From: Apostichopus parvimensis
Lineage: Eukaryota; Echinodermata; Holothuroidea; Aspidochirotida; Stichopodidae
NCBI GenBank assembly: GCA_000934455.1
Contig: KN889592.1
Span: 7,200-71,199, forward strand
Reading direction: 5' to 3'
DNA: 64,000 nucleotides
Shown here piece by piece: positions 45,141 through 55,380 of the stretch. Positions within the stretch are counted from its first letter, which is position 1. Every line of letters starts with the position of its first letter. The position numbers and the translations under genes were made by a program. A model generated the notes under the pieces. It had not been told where the DNA came from. It did not search any database and saw only the letters and a list, made by a program, of their open reading frames with translations.

Positions 45141-46635
45141 GGTGTTGGAGGGAGTTGAGGGACTGAAGGTCACACCGTATGACAGTCCTCCATCTCCCTC
45201 TGGACATGTCTAAACAGGTTGTTGTGCGGACACTGGGGCGTTTTGGGAAAGTGACCGGCTACGAGGATCCGCAATTCCTTGAATGTAAGGGTGTCAAGAC
45301 CGGGACTAGACGAGTTAGAGTCGAGCTGAAGTCCGATATCCCCTCTACCTTGTGGGCTAATGGGCACAGGGCACACATTGCATACCCGGGCCAGCCTCGC
45401 ACTTGTTGGAGGTGTGGTCTGGAAGGGCATGAGGCCAGGTTGTGTCCGAACAAGCGGTGTAGCCGCTGTTTACAGGTTGGGCATACCCTGGCCGAGTGTA
45501 AAGGGGACATCGTATGTAACTCGTGTGGGAAAACGGGCCATCTCGCCCGTTTATGCCCAGACCGCTCGTACGCCGCGAGAGTGGCTACGGGCGCGGTTGA
45601 AGCGGTCCCCGTTCCGGCCTCTGACACCGTATCACTTGATGCTCCGTTGATCGCCTCTGTGTCCGACACTAGCGCCTCGGTGGAGGCTTTGAACCCCCTT
45701 TCGTGTCCCACCTCGTCCCTGAACGAAGTTGCCGCTCCGGTCGAGACTGCCAGTCTGCCCACTGAGGCGGAGCTGGACAAAACGGCGGAGCTGGTATTAG
45801 CGGAGTGTCATGCGGAGCAGGATGCCGCTTGTACTGGTTCACGGGTAGCTGCGCCCGCTATCGGTGATACTAGTCGGGCCCCGAGTCAACTGGCCCAAGA
45901 GACATTGAGTGGCCCAGATTCGGACTCGCCAATGGAGGACTGCGATACAGCCTTAGTAGTTGCGGCTAAGGAGTCCTCCGTTTGGTTTGATGAGACGAGA
46001 CAGGCCACTGATCTCATTGACTCGAGATGCCCTTCCACCCTGCCCGGAGTCGCTTCCGCTATACCGGACACGATGGTCGCTAGTAGACCTCCTGTTCCTG
46101 ACAGGGAGGTCCACTCGATCAAGGTTGACGAGGAGCCAAGAACTCTGCTCGCTCGTAGGAATAGGGGGAACACGGCTAGGTGCCTGAAAAGACCCGTAGT
46201 GGGAAAACATCGAAGGTAATGACACCGGACACCTTATTCCTCGTCACTCTTAATGTGAATGGGATGAGGGGTACCCCAAAAGGCCTGTCGTCTACTATCG
46301 GGACGGCGTTCCCCGGATGAATTTGGAGTAAGTTAGTTGTTAGGTGTGGGGGTTGTGTGGTCGTTACATAATATGGGTTTTTTTTCTGTTTGTGGTTTGG
46401 AGTTGGCTTTTTGGAGCCGGTTTGTAGTGTTTTTTGGGTTTTGCTTCTGCTGGCCTTTGGGTCCGTGTCCTTTTCACGTCACGTTAAACGCTACGTTATA
46501 TACATATGTGGGTTAGTGACAGTATTCTGTTTGTGGGTTTCAGTTGGGTTTTTGGTGGTTGTTATACAGACTGGGATTGTTTTTGGTTCTGTTGACCTTT
46601 GGTCCGTGTCCGTTTTCTTTGCACGTAAAAAGCAC
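45141..46635 (+). mobile_element. ORF1-only LINE copy B, 3' part
   Basis: Continues copy B from GGTGTTGGAGGG through ORF1 to the 3' end ...TTTGCACGTAAAAAGCAC, followed by the right target duplication ACGCAATACT (46636-46645). After the ORF1 stop about 60 bp of ORF2 start remain (FLVTLNVNGMRGT, the opening of an APE-type endonuclease), then the sequence passes to GGCCTGTCGTCTAC and the GT-rich 3' UTR. So ORF2 is almost wholly deleted. Confidence 0.9.
45179..46219 (+). CDS. LINE ORF1 protein with three CCHC zinc knuckles
   Basis: A 346-residue open frame, the longest intact ORF1 in the window. Residues 1-55 form the end of an RRM-like fold (VVVRTLGRFGKVTGYED). Three CCHC knuckles follow at about residues 76-130: CWRCGLEGHEARLC, CSRCLQVGHTLAEC and CNSCGKTGHLARLC. 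The C-terminal 200 residues are Ala/Ser/Asp-rich and probably disordered, ending in a basic tail (KRPVVGKHRR). ORF1 proteins bind LINE RNA in the RNP. The true start is upstream, in the part now at 38.5-38.67 kb or in another frame, since ATG 45179 opens within the fold. The lost ORF2 means the copy depends on a helper. Confidence 0.85.
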   Translation: MTVLHLPLDMSKQVVVRTLGRFGKVTGYEDPQFLECKGVKTGTRRVRVELKSDIPSTLWANGHRAHIAYPGQPRTCWRCGLEGHEARLCPNKRCSRCLQVGHTLAECKGDIVCNSCGKTGHLARLCPDRSYAARVATGAVEAVPVPASDTVSLDAPLIASVSDTSASVEALNPLSCPTSSLNEVAAPVETASLPTEAELDKTAELVLAECHAEQDAACTGSRVAAPAIGDTSRAPSQLAQETLSGPDSDSPMEDCDTALVVAAKESSVWFDETRQATDLIDSRCPSTLPGVASAIPDTMVASRPPVPDREVHSIKVDEEPRTLLARRNRGNTARCLKRPVVGKHRR

Positions 46636-46688
46636 ACGCAATACTATTTCGACACCACGACCACTTTTGACTTGCCAAACAAAGAAAA

Positions 46689-46862
46689 ATGCCGCGAGGA
46701 AAACACGATCTAAGTATCATAGAGAATGAAACGCTCATCGAGCTGGTAAGGAAGCATCCGTGTCTTTACGATGCTAGACTTCCTGAGCATAGGGATGCCC
46801 CAGCTATGTTAAATCGTTTGGCAGAGCATTGCCAACGTTATGAACAGAGAAGAAATTGACGG
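46689..46862 (+). CDS. MADF-domain exon, partial
   Basis: ATG 46689 opens MPRGKHDLS, then ENETLIELVRKHPCLYDARL, the first helices of a MADF (Myb/SANT-like) DNA-binding domain, then a weaker helix to LAEHCQRYEQRRN. A TGA is followed within a few bases by a GTGAGT donor (46863). MADF proteins accompany PIF/Harbinger transposases, and a Harbinger transposase lies on the minus strand at 55.4-57.3 kb with a DIRS insertion in between. I therefore infer that both belong to one disrupted Harbinger element. The LINE insertion ends only 43 bp upstream of the ATG. Confidence 0.6.
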
Positions 46863-48074
46863 GTGAGTAGGTCTGAGGCCTAACGTAATCCATGGTATTG
46901 ATGCCTAGGTAAGGTCTAACGTTAAAAGCCTAGGCCTACTTGTTGCTCGCATAGTCATACACCTTCGGTTTAGGGCCTATTCAATATCATTATTGACTAA
47001 GCTTTGTCGTTATCACCGAATTGTGTATGATGGCTAACAAAAGACCAGTTTTGTAAGATGGGACGGTTTTATAGATCGGCAGTTAGACATGGTACGTACT
47101 GCTACTGCAAGTACTACTAGGCCAAGCATCACCGATTAAGAAACTTTGATTATGACTTTGAATATGATTATGAACTCACCTTTAGGGAGTTAGACGTATG
47201 GGCCTAGTCCTGGTCTATGTTGCATGGTGGAGGACTAAATATAGGCCAAAATAATGATGAACTCAGAAATGAAATTAAGTAATTTCTCTGATAATGGAAA
47301 TGCCAAAATTTGAACAATAACTGCAACAATGACAAAATAAGCATAGATCTATGTTTGGAGTCCCTTTTTCCAAAATTTTGTACAAAATAACGATTCCTTT
47401 CGACCGCAGGAGCTAATTATTTAATCAGTGCAGTTCACATTACTGTTAAAAACGCCTATGGTGCCTAATTTCATGCATGGTGCTTTGTTTTCTCCAAAAA
47501 ACCACAACAATTTAAATTGCATGATCTTTATTTTCTGTGCTGGTTTAGCCGACCTTAGAACAAAGCTTAGGCCCAGGTCCCACATGCTTAGTGGCATCAA
47601 AGCAGACAATTTTGGAGTATTTCATCATTTTCTCAAGACAAACACTGCAGGTTAATGTAGTTATAGTAGGTGCAAACAGTACAAACATTGGGGTGCATGA
47701 AATTAGACGACACACGAAAATAGGGACATTGCTGTTTATATAGTAAGGGCATATGTAGTAAGGACTGGTCATTGTGTTAAAGTACAGTTGCTTTATAGTC
47801 ATCAGATATTTCTTTAGTGTTAAGTTACATATTTTAGGGATTGAAAAAGCAAATGTGGAGAATTACAGTCATTGTTCCTTTCTTTTCATCTTTATCAATT
47901 AGCATATAATGATACACTGGAGAAACTTTGATGAAAATTCTTATGAGCTTATTTAGGGTATTTCCTTCATCATCGGAGTGGAAGAAAGGTGGCGAAACCA
48001 ACGGGACAGTTACATGAAGAAACGGAGAGAAGTACAAACCAAGAAAAGTGGACAGGCTGCCACATAAATTCCAA
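46863..48074. other. No gene seen
   Basis: AT-rich sequence between the MADF exon and the DIRS-like element; short open frames show no family motif. Confidence 0.45.
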
Positions 48075-48839
48075 AACTAACTGGTTTGGAATTTACGAGT
48101 GACGAGCTTACCTGTCTCCTGAAAACCTTAGCACCTCGTTCTACCGTGCCTATAAAGTCCTGGTAAAATATTAACACTGTGCGCCCTCTATGACCGGAAC
48201 CCCCCCCCCCGGTCACACCTCCTTTCTTATGAGACCACTCCTTAAAAGTGGCCTCAAGGTCACGGAAATGAGTGGCTAGAACCCTCTGGCCACCCCCAAT
48301 GACTCCCGTCGACTTAAATCCCTACAGTGAGCCCCTAACAAAAAATCACTGACGCCTTCCTAGCAGGGGGAGTGTAACCCGGCGCAGCGGGGAAGGGGGA
48401 CACTCTCATGAGCCCTGCAGGCGAAACTACCCCTTATTCTAACAAGGAGCCTAATCTTGTAAAGAAAGACCCAACACCTGCTAACCTTAAGACAACTTAG
48501 GTGTGTACGCATACGAAAAACATACGATAATGCATACGAAAAACACAAAGTTACACTCACCGATAGACAGGGCCGGTGACTAATTAGTAGTTGTTGGCTC
48601 TGTCTACCTAGTGCTGTGCCTGGAGTCGCGAGTCTAGTCGAACGACCGCTCCCCCGCCCGGCTGTGTCCCACCCCCCTTGGGGGTTGGAGGCGGGAATGG
48701 AGATAGGTAAGCTCGTCACTCGTAAACAACCAAACCAGTAAGGAATAATGACTTCGCTCCTCGCTTACCTGTCTCCTCACAACCTTAGCACCGAGTGGCA
48801 CTGCCCGATGGTGGGAGGCCCGAGGGGTGGGACCTAGTA

Positions 48840-49760
48840 CCCACCGGACCTCGCTACCAAATGCCGCCTCGGCGTGTAGAGTGTCAGTTAAGTAACATGC
48901 GACGAACGTAGTTGGTGGTCTCCACGCTGCCGCCTTGAGGATGTCCTCTATCGGGATACCGGCAGAGAGAGCTGTGGAAGCCGAGACCCCTCTGATGTCA
49001 TGAGCTCTTGGCCGGGTAGCCCCCGTTGTGAACGGGCAGATCATCTCTACTAGCCATCGGGATAGGGTATCCTTGGAGGCCGATGTGTAAGGTGGTCGTG
49101 GAAGGATGAAAAGGGAGGTTGTTTGTCTCAACTTCTCTGTCCTGCTTAAGTACCACTTCAGTGCCCTGACTGGCCACCATCGCTTTTCCTCGGCCACTGA
49201 TGAAAGGGTTTTAATTTCCGTAATGAAAATGTCCCCGGGCAAGAAGGTCAAGGCCTGGTTCTTGGCAATGAAAGACGGGTCTGCTGACGCTACCGCGATG
49301 AGGAAGAGTTTTCTTTGTAAGGGCAGCCAGGGAGGCGTTCGCCATTGGATCATACGGTGGCCCTGCCAGGGCCCCTGAGAGCCCCCAGGAGGGGGCTAAC
49401 CGTCTGACTCGTGGGCGGCGATAAGCCATGCCTTTGATGAGCTGGGCGATGTCTGGGCTATTGTCCAGCGTGGAGCCGTCTGGAAAACCCTGGTGGATGG
49501 CAGCGACAGCCGACCTGTAGTTCTTGATTGTTGAGACCTGTTTGCCTTCTCCGAAGAGTGAGAGGAGGAACTCGGCCACTTGTGCTATAGAGGCCTTAGT
49601 AAGCAGTATCTGCCTAGGTCGGCACCACTGATCGAACTTCCGCAGGCGGGAATCGTAAGTCGCCACGGTCGTTCCTCTTCTAGCGTCGGCTGCCATCGCG
49701 GCAGCTGCCTCCGAAAAACCTCTCTGTCGTAGGGAAGTCCGGACAGCTTCCAAGCAACTA
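48840..49760 (-). pseudogene. DIRS tyrosine recombinase region (fossil)
   Basis: N-terminal part: TTVATYDSRLRKFDQWC and VSTIKNYRSAVAAIHQGF, the SAM-like/core-binding region. Catalytic part: RPRAHDIRGVSASTALSAG (His-x-x-Arg box) and ILKAAAWRPPTTFVACYL, with the Tyr nucleophile candidate. A recombinase in place of an integrase separates DIRS from LTR elements. The parts are fragmentary. Confidence 0.82.
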
Positions 49761-50410
49761 ATTGCAACCCCTTGATGTCCGGGTGGGAGAGTGTTCCCCG
49801 TCTCTGGGACAGTAGGTGGGGCTTGTCCGGCAGGCTCACTGGGACGTCCATGAGGAGCTGGTGGATCTCCTCGAACCAGGGTCTGCGAGGCCAGAACGGG
49901 GCTATTAGGATAAACCTGCCCTTGGAGTTCCGTATCTTCCTGAGAACCTGCCCGATCATGCATAGCGGTGGGAAGACGTAGGCCTCCATGTGGTCCCATG
50001 GGAGAGACATGGCGTCTGTGTGGTAGGCCTGGGGATGGAACCGTCTGGAACAGAAGGTCTGGAGTTTGCTGTTCGTGTATGTTGCGAGAAGATCTATCAT
50101 TGGCTTGCCAAATATTGCGAAGATTCTGTCGCAAGTTCCCTGTTCCAGCGTCCATTCGTTGGGATCTATAAATCCCCTGGACAAGGCGTCTGCCATCACG
50201 TTGAGCTTGCCCGCAATGTGGGAAGCTCGTAGGATCGTGCCGGAGTCCTCGGCCACTGTTAGGACCTCCCACGCTAGTCGGCATAACCAGTGGGTGCCCC
50301 CCTGTCGGTTGATGTAAGACACAACTGTGGTGTTGTCCGTGAAGATCGTGGTTATCGTTCCCTGTACGTGTTCGTTGAAGGTCTCCAGGGTTCTCTTGAC
50401 TGCCATCATC
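49585..50410 (-). pseudogene. DIRS RNase H and following domain (fossil)
   Basis: TTIFTDNTTVVSYINRQGG and the later ASHIAGKLNVMADALSRG are RNase H blocks of DIRS/Ngaro-type polyproteins. The segment after them (MIDLLATYTNSKLQTF, DAMSLPWDHMEAYVFPP) is the linker domain typical of these elements before the recombinase. The frame shown is long and open; overall the element is broken. Confidence 0.8.
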
Positions 50411-50670
50411 TCCAGAATATTGATGTGGAGTGATTTCTCTGTTGGGGACCACGTTCCCCAGGTTGTGCGGTTGCTCCAATGAACCCCCCATCCGGTGAGG
50501 GGCGTCTGTTGTTACTGACGTCATTGGTAGCTCCCGAGTGAAGGGTATCCCTTGACTCCGATTGTTTGAGTCTAGCCACCATCGGAGGTGTTGGGTGGTC
50601 TCCTCCGACCTGTAGATCGGTGTTGTCTTGTCCGGATCTGTGGGTTTTGCGGAATTCAGAAGGTGCAGGT

Positions 50671-51890
50671 GCTTTTTACGTGCAAGGAAAACGGACACGG
50701 ACCAAAGGTCAACAAAACCAAAAACAATCCCAGTCTGTTAAACAACCACCATCACCCAACCGAAAACCCACAAACAGAAACCTCTCACCAACCTCTCACC
50801 AACCCACAACCCAAACCTACAATGCAGCGTTCAACGTAACGTGAAAAGGACAGGAACCAAAACAACAAAGCTCTACAAACCAAACCCAAAAAGCCAACTC
50901 CAAACCACAAACAGAACCCCCCCAACCCATATTATGTAACGACCACACAACCCCCCCCCCCCACACCTAACAACTAACTCACTCCAATATTCATCCGGGG
51001 TACGCCGTCCCGAAAGTAGACGACAGGCTTGCGCATTACCTGCGAAGTTTTCCCAATATGGGTCTTTTCAGGCCCCTGGCAGTGTCCCCCCCCCCTTTCC
51101 TACGAGGTAGCAGAGTTCTTAGCTCCTTGTGAACCTTGTTCGAGTGGACCTCCCTGTCAGGAACAGGGGGTCCACTAGCGAGCATCGTGTCCGGTATAGC
51201 GGCTGCGGGTAGGGTGGGAGGGCCACTCGAGTCAATGAGATCAGTGGCCTGTTTCGTCTCGTCAAACCAATCGGAGGACTCCTTAGCCACAACTAATAAG
51301 GCTACAGTGCAGTCCTCCATTGGCGAGTCAGAATCTGGGCCACTTAATGTCTCTTGGGCCGGTTCACTCGGGGCCCGACTAGTATCACCGATAGCGGGCG
51401 TAGCTACCCGTGAACCAGTACAAGCGGCATCCTGCGCCGCATGCCACTCCGCTAGTACCATCTCCGCCGTTTTGTCCTGCTTTGCCTCAGTGGGCAGGCT
51501 GGCAGTCTCGGTCCCTCAACTCCCTCCAACACATGGACACTTCGGACGCGGGCAGCCTCCGAGGTGAACCGAACATCAAAAACATTCATACCCCGGAGAG
51601 GTTTACGCTGAAGCGCGTCAACCTCTCCAGGGTCCTTTAAACCAACAGAACGCAAAACTGAAAAAACTTGTCCGGGGACGACCTTAGCCTCCCCCGAAAA
51701 ACTCAACAATACGATTTTACGAGACAGCTAGGGGTGTGGCAAGCCACGCACCTACGAAAAACAAAAACCACGCAACAAAGCCAAAACTACACTAAACAAG
51801 CTACAAACTATTGAAAGGCCAACGTAAAAAACACAAAGTGTGTGGTCAACGAAAAGTGGAGAGCAGTCGAAAACACGTCCGCACTCCACG
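50671..51890 (-). mobile_element. ORF1-only LINE copy C, nested in the DIRS element
   Basis: On the minus strand it starts CGTGGAGTGCGGACGTG at 51890 and ends ...TTTTCCTTGCACGTAAAAAGC at 50671. The 13-bp target duplication AGAAGGTGCAGGT is exact (50658-50670 and 51891-51903). ORF1 begins with a frame containing PGQVFSVLRSVG and FDVRFTSEAARVR (51452-51709), then jumps from GGAGTTGAGGGA to CCGAGACTGCCAG, omitting the CCHC knuckles. The tail is open at 51036-51461. Past the stop it shares with copy A the junction GGTAATGCGCAAGCCTG, so ORF2 is missing at the same point. Confidence 0.9.
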
Positions 51891-52600
51891 AGAAGGTGCA
51901 GGTTGTAAGGGTCGCATGTGCAACCTGCACAATCGGACGACATCGACCAGGCTGGCCATGAGTCCCAAATTTGTTGCGTGGTCGTCCAGACCGCAGTGAT
52001 TCTCTCTTCTGAGGGTCGGGCTACCCCGGCGGAAAAGTCCAAGGAACTGAATCGTCTGGGTTGGGGACAGTCGGGACTTTTTCGTTTACGGTCCAGCCCA
52101 GCTCTTGAGGGGTATGGAGCGTTTTGTGGACGTTGTCGGCGGCTTCTGACTGAGAGCTCCCTACCACTAGCCAGTCGTCGAGGCAGACGTATAGGGAGAC
52201 CCCTCTCCTTCTGAGGTAGGAGACTACCGCTCCCGCGACTCTCGTGAAGGCTCTCGGAGCCGTGGACAGGCCGAATGGGAGTGCCCTGAACTGGTAGTCC
52301 TGCTCTGTGTACCGGAACGTCAGGAACCGTCGGTGATCTTTGTGGACCATGATGTGCATGTAAGCGTCCCGTAAGTCTACGGTCGCCGCCCACATGCCCT
52401 TTCTGAGCATGGGTAAAATTAGATTTAGGGTTTCTATACGGAAGTGTTTTGGCCTGATATATTTTGAGTTCAGGGGTTTTAGATTGAGGATGGAACGCCA
52501 GGTATCGTCCCGTTCTTTGTCAGAAAGAAAGACGACCGGAAGAGTGGTCCCGTCCCTCCTGGTACCTCTACAATTGCCTGCTTGGCCTAAATATCCCCCT
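51891..52600 (-). pseudogene. DIRS reverse transcriptase region (fossil)
   Basis: Minus-strand motifs are AATVDLRDAYMHIMVHKDH (first catalytic Asp block), FRALPFGLSTAPRAFTR and VSLYVCLDDWLVVG, where the catalytic box reads LDD as in DIRS and LTR-type polymerases. It lies between the gag-like region and the nested LINE copy. It looks broken. Confidence 0.8.
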
Positions 52601-53003
52601 ATAGAGTTAGGCGTTTGACGGGGTCTGTGGGTGTGGGTGTCTACCCCAGAAGGGTGGGCTGGAGGAGAATTATATTTGATAGCCGTGTTTGACTGTGTCC
52701 AACACCCACTTGTCCCTGCCTATGAATTCCCATTGCTGGGTGAAGTTTGTTAGTAAGTCTCCCCCCCCCCACCTGCAGAATTGCCGCGGTGAGGTGGGCA
52801 CCCCTAGGGCTGGGCAGCGAACGACGGTCGAGTGGAGGAGCGGTCGTTGTCCCGTCTGGTAGGTGCTGTGCCTCTGCCTGCTCCTCTAGGCGCCCAGGGA
52901 CGGGTCGGGCGGTATGCCGTCCCCTGGCTTGTGCCTCTGAGAGCTCCTCTGCTCGGTGGTCTTGCGGGTGCTGCTCTCACTCCTCTGGTTGGTTTATTCT
53001 CCC

Positions 53004-54419
53004 TCAGGCGGAAGGGTCGCGGCCTTTGTGGCCGAGGGTCTGAATTCCGACTTCACCAGGGTCTCTCTCCGGGCTACCTCTTCCTGTAGCTTCTTCTGAA
53101 AGCCGCCCGAAAAGAGGTCTTCCCCGAGGGATGGTAGAGCCAGCATCCTGGTCTTTGCCTCTATAGACGGCCAGTGTATGGCGGAGACGATGTTCTCCCT
53201 GCGGGCTTTGACGGATCGGGTGGCGACACTCGCAAACTGGTCGTATGCGAGCCGGACCAGGGTTCCCAGCAGTAGACACCTGGCTATCGTCCTCAGGGAG
53301 TTGCTGGTGATGCCGCATTAGGACTTCGGCCGACAACATCAAGACAGAGGCAAACTTCATTCCGGACCGGGCCGCTGTTTCAACGTCGACCAGGAGTTCC
53401 TCCAACTTCCTCTGGGCCGGGGTCCTAAAAGTGTGGGAGGATGAGGCCCGTAGTACAGAGGGTCCATGGGATCCCTAGGATCCCCCTCGTCCTCCAGACC
53501 GGATAGGTTTACCGACGCTCTGCAATCCAGGACGTCCTCCACTGGTTCCGAGGCCGGTTGTGGAGCCACGGTAGGGCCGGAGCTGGTGGAGCCTGGTAAC
53601 TTGTCTGTCGCCGTTCTCTGCTAACAGGGGGCGTAGCAGGCCAGTAAGTTGAGCCAGCCATGCTGGTTCCTCCTCCTGTCGCCGTCTCGGGGACCGACGC
53701 CTTCTCTTTGCTCTTCTATAGCCTTTGTCGGACGACTCCGAGGATTCGTCGAAGGCCGGGGAGTATCTTCTCCTTTCCCTCCGTCTCGGGGATTTTGAGT
53801 GCGATCCGGATCTATCCCGTCTGGATCTGCGGGAGGTCTCTCTCCCCCTGCTTTCCCGGGTCGGGGACTCAGTAGGGACACGCCTCTCCGGCTCCCTGCT
53901 ATGGGACCGGCTCCGTCTCAGCGACCCCTGGGTCGTAATCTCTCTCGGACCCGAGCTTTCCGTGGCCTGCAGCCTCTAGTCCGGCCAAGCCGTGCCTCTT
54001 CTTGAGAGGTCTTTTGGCAGTAGCCTTGCCCTTGCTCCTGCCCTTCCCTTTGGCCGTAATCGAACCGAACGTCGCCGGGACCGTTAGAGGTACTCTCTCT
54101 CTCCTTAGGCCCTCTCCTGACCACTTTCCTCCACCTCTCTCACTACCTCTCCCTCCTCTCTCTCTCCCGTCTCTCCTATATCCTCTTCTGGGGCACCAAT
54201 GGCATTTGGAATCAAATCCAGCTTGCCCTGAAGCTTGCTTCTTAGACTCGTAAGCCACTGGTCTATCTCCTGCCACTAGGCTGGCGAAAACTTTATGCAG
54301 ACCAGGCATGGGTCCCGTCTGGTGCAGGTTCTGCACTTAGGACACAGATCGTGTTCGTCCCAGGCTCTGCCTGTCCGAAACATCGAGCAGTTGATACACT
54401 TCAGCTGGTTACGAGACAT
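53004..54419 (-). pseudogene. DIRS gag-like region (fossil)
   Basis: The minus-strand start near 54419 encodes a Cys-rich module (LKCINCSMF, LCPKCRTC, CLVC), then a Lys/Arg- and Gly-rich stretch and, further on, acidic low-complexity sequence. This is the position and style of the first ORF of DIRS-like elements. It is fragmentary, with several breaks; assignment rests on context. Confidence 0.55.
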
Positions 54420-55380
54420 ACTGAAACCCTTGAATTAAGGAAAGACTAACTCTTAAGCTTACGAAACAAAGCAAACTAACAAGAGAACGGGAGATAACAT
54501 GGGGGGGGGGGGGATAAGCTAACAGTGAGTAGAGGTACGTAGCGTAACCTAGCAACGGCAAAATACGAAATACGCTACGAAAGTGGCGTAACAAAAATCA
54601 ACACAAAAGCTAAAAAAGAACATGAGAGAGCGATATATAGAAGAAGAAATGGCGAATAGAAATACAATGTAAACATGCTATGAACATGAAAATACAACAC
54701 GCCTATAGCGTGGGGAAGGAATATGGCGGGAAAACCTAGGCAGTTCGCAGAACTGCTACCCCCGCAAAAAAAACCTAAGGGCGGAAACGCACTAAGAAAA
54801 ACAGTCCCCAAAACCCTCCCTTTCAACAAAAAGGATACTTATCGTGCTGGAAAGGACTGGAATACTCCTGAGAATCCGTGGAAAGAAACTTCCAACGATC
54901 GCAAAAGAAAACCAAGACGAAATCCAAGGGAAATTTTTCCACAGGAAATTCGCGTGAAGACACTTTTAATGGTAGAATGAAAAAGGAGGTGTGACCGGGG
55001 GGGGGGTGCGGTCATAAAGGGCGCACAGTGTTATTATTTTACCAGGACTTTATAGGCACGGTAGAACGAGGTGCTAAGGTTGTGAGGAGACAGGTAAGCG
55101 AGGAGCGAAGTCAATATGGAAATATTTCGAGATGACGTATTTTCTTGACCAGTTTATTGAAGAAAACAAGTAATAATTTAAAATCAGTAAACTTTCTGAG
55201 ATAATTAAACAATCCTCATCAAATGTCGGTAATGACTGCAGTCTAATTCTTGATCAGATTTTTACAGGGTTCAGTTTGTGGTAACCAGAACCAGAACAAC
55301 CATCCTCTGTTACTGAAAATGACTTGTACAATGAAGCAATATGTTGTACAACACATTTGCAAAATCTTAATCTCTTTTTA

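Larger units (their letters stand above)
48075..55110 (-). mobile_element. DIRS-like tyrosine-recombinase retrotransposon fossil
   Basis: Inverted terminal repeats of about 120-150 bp: 48105-48228 (GCTTACCTGTCTCC ... CGGTCACACCTCC) and 54980-55110 inverted. An internal region at 48705-48792 is complementary to the outer edges of both ends (GCTCGTCACTCGTAAA to the left, CGCTCCTCGCTTACCTG to the right). This is the inverted-terminal-repeat plus internal-complementary-region design of DIRS1-type elements. Coding parts on the minus strand, 5' to 3', are a gag-like region, reverse transcriptase, RNase H and tyrosine recombinase. The element is broken by several interruptions and carries a nested LINE copy at 50671-51890. 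High terminal similarity suggests a moderate to young age. Confidence 0.88.

Noticed and set aside
49772-50317. Several plus-strand open frames
   Set aside because: They are shadows opposite the DIRS RNase H/recombinase region and show no domain of their own.
52747-54253. Long G+C-rich plus-strand open frames
   Set aside because: Antisense to the biased-composition gag-like region of the DIRS fossil; Pro/Ser/Leu-rich shadows without motifs.
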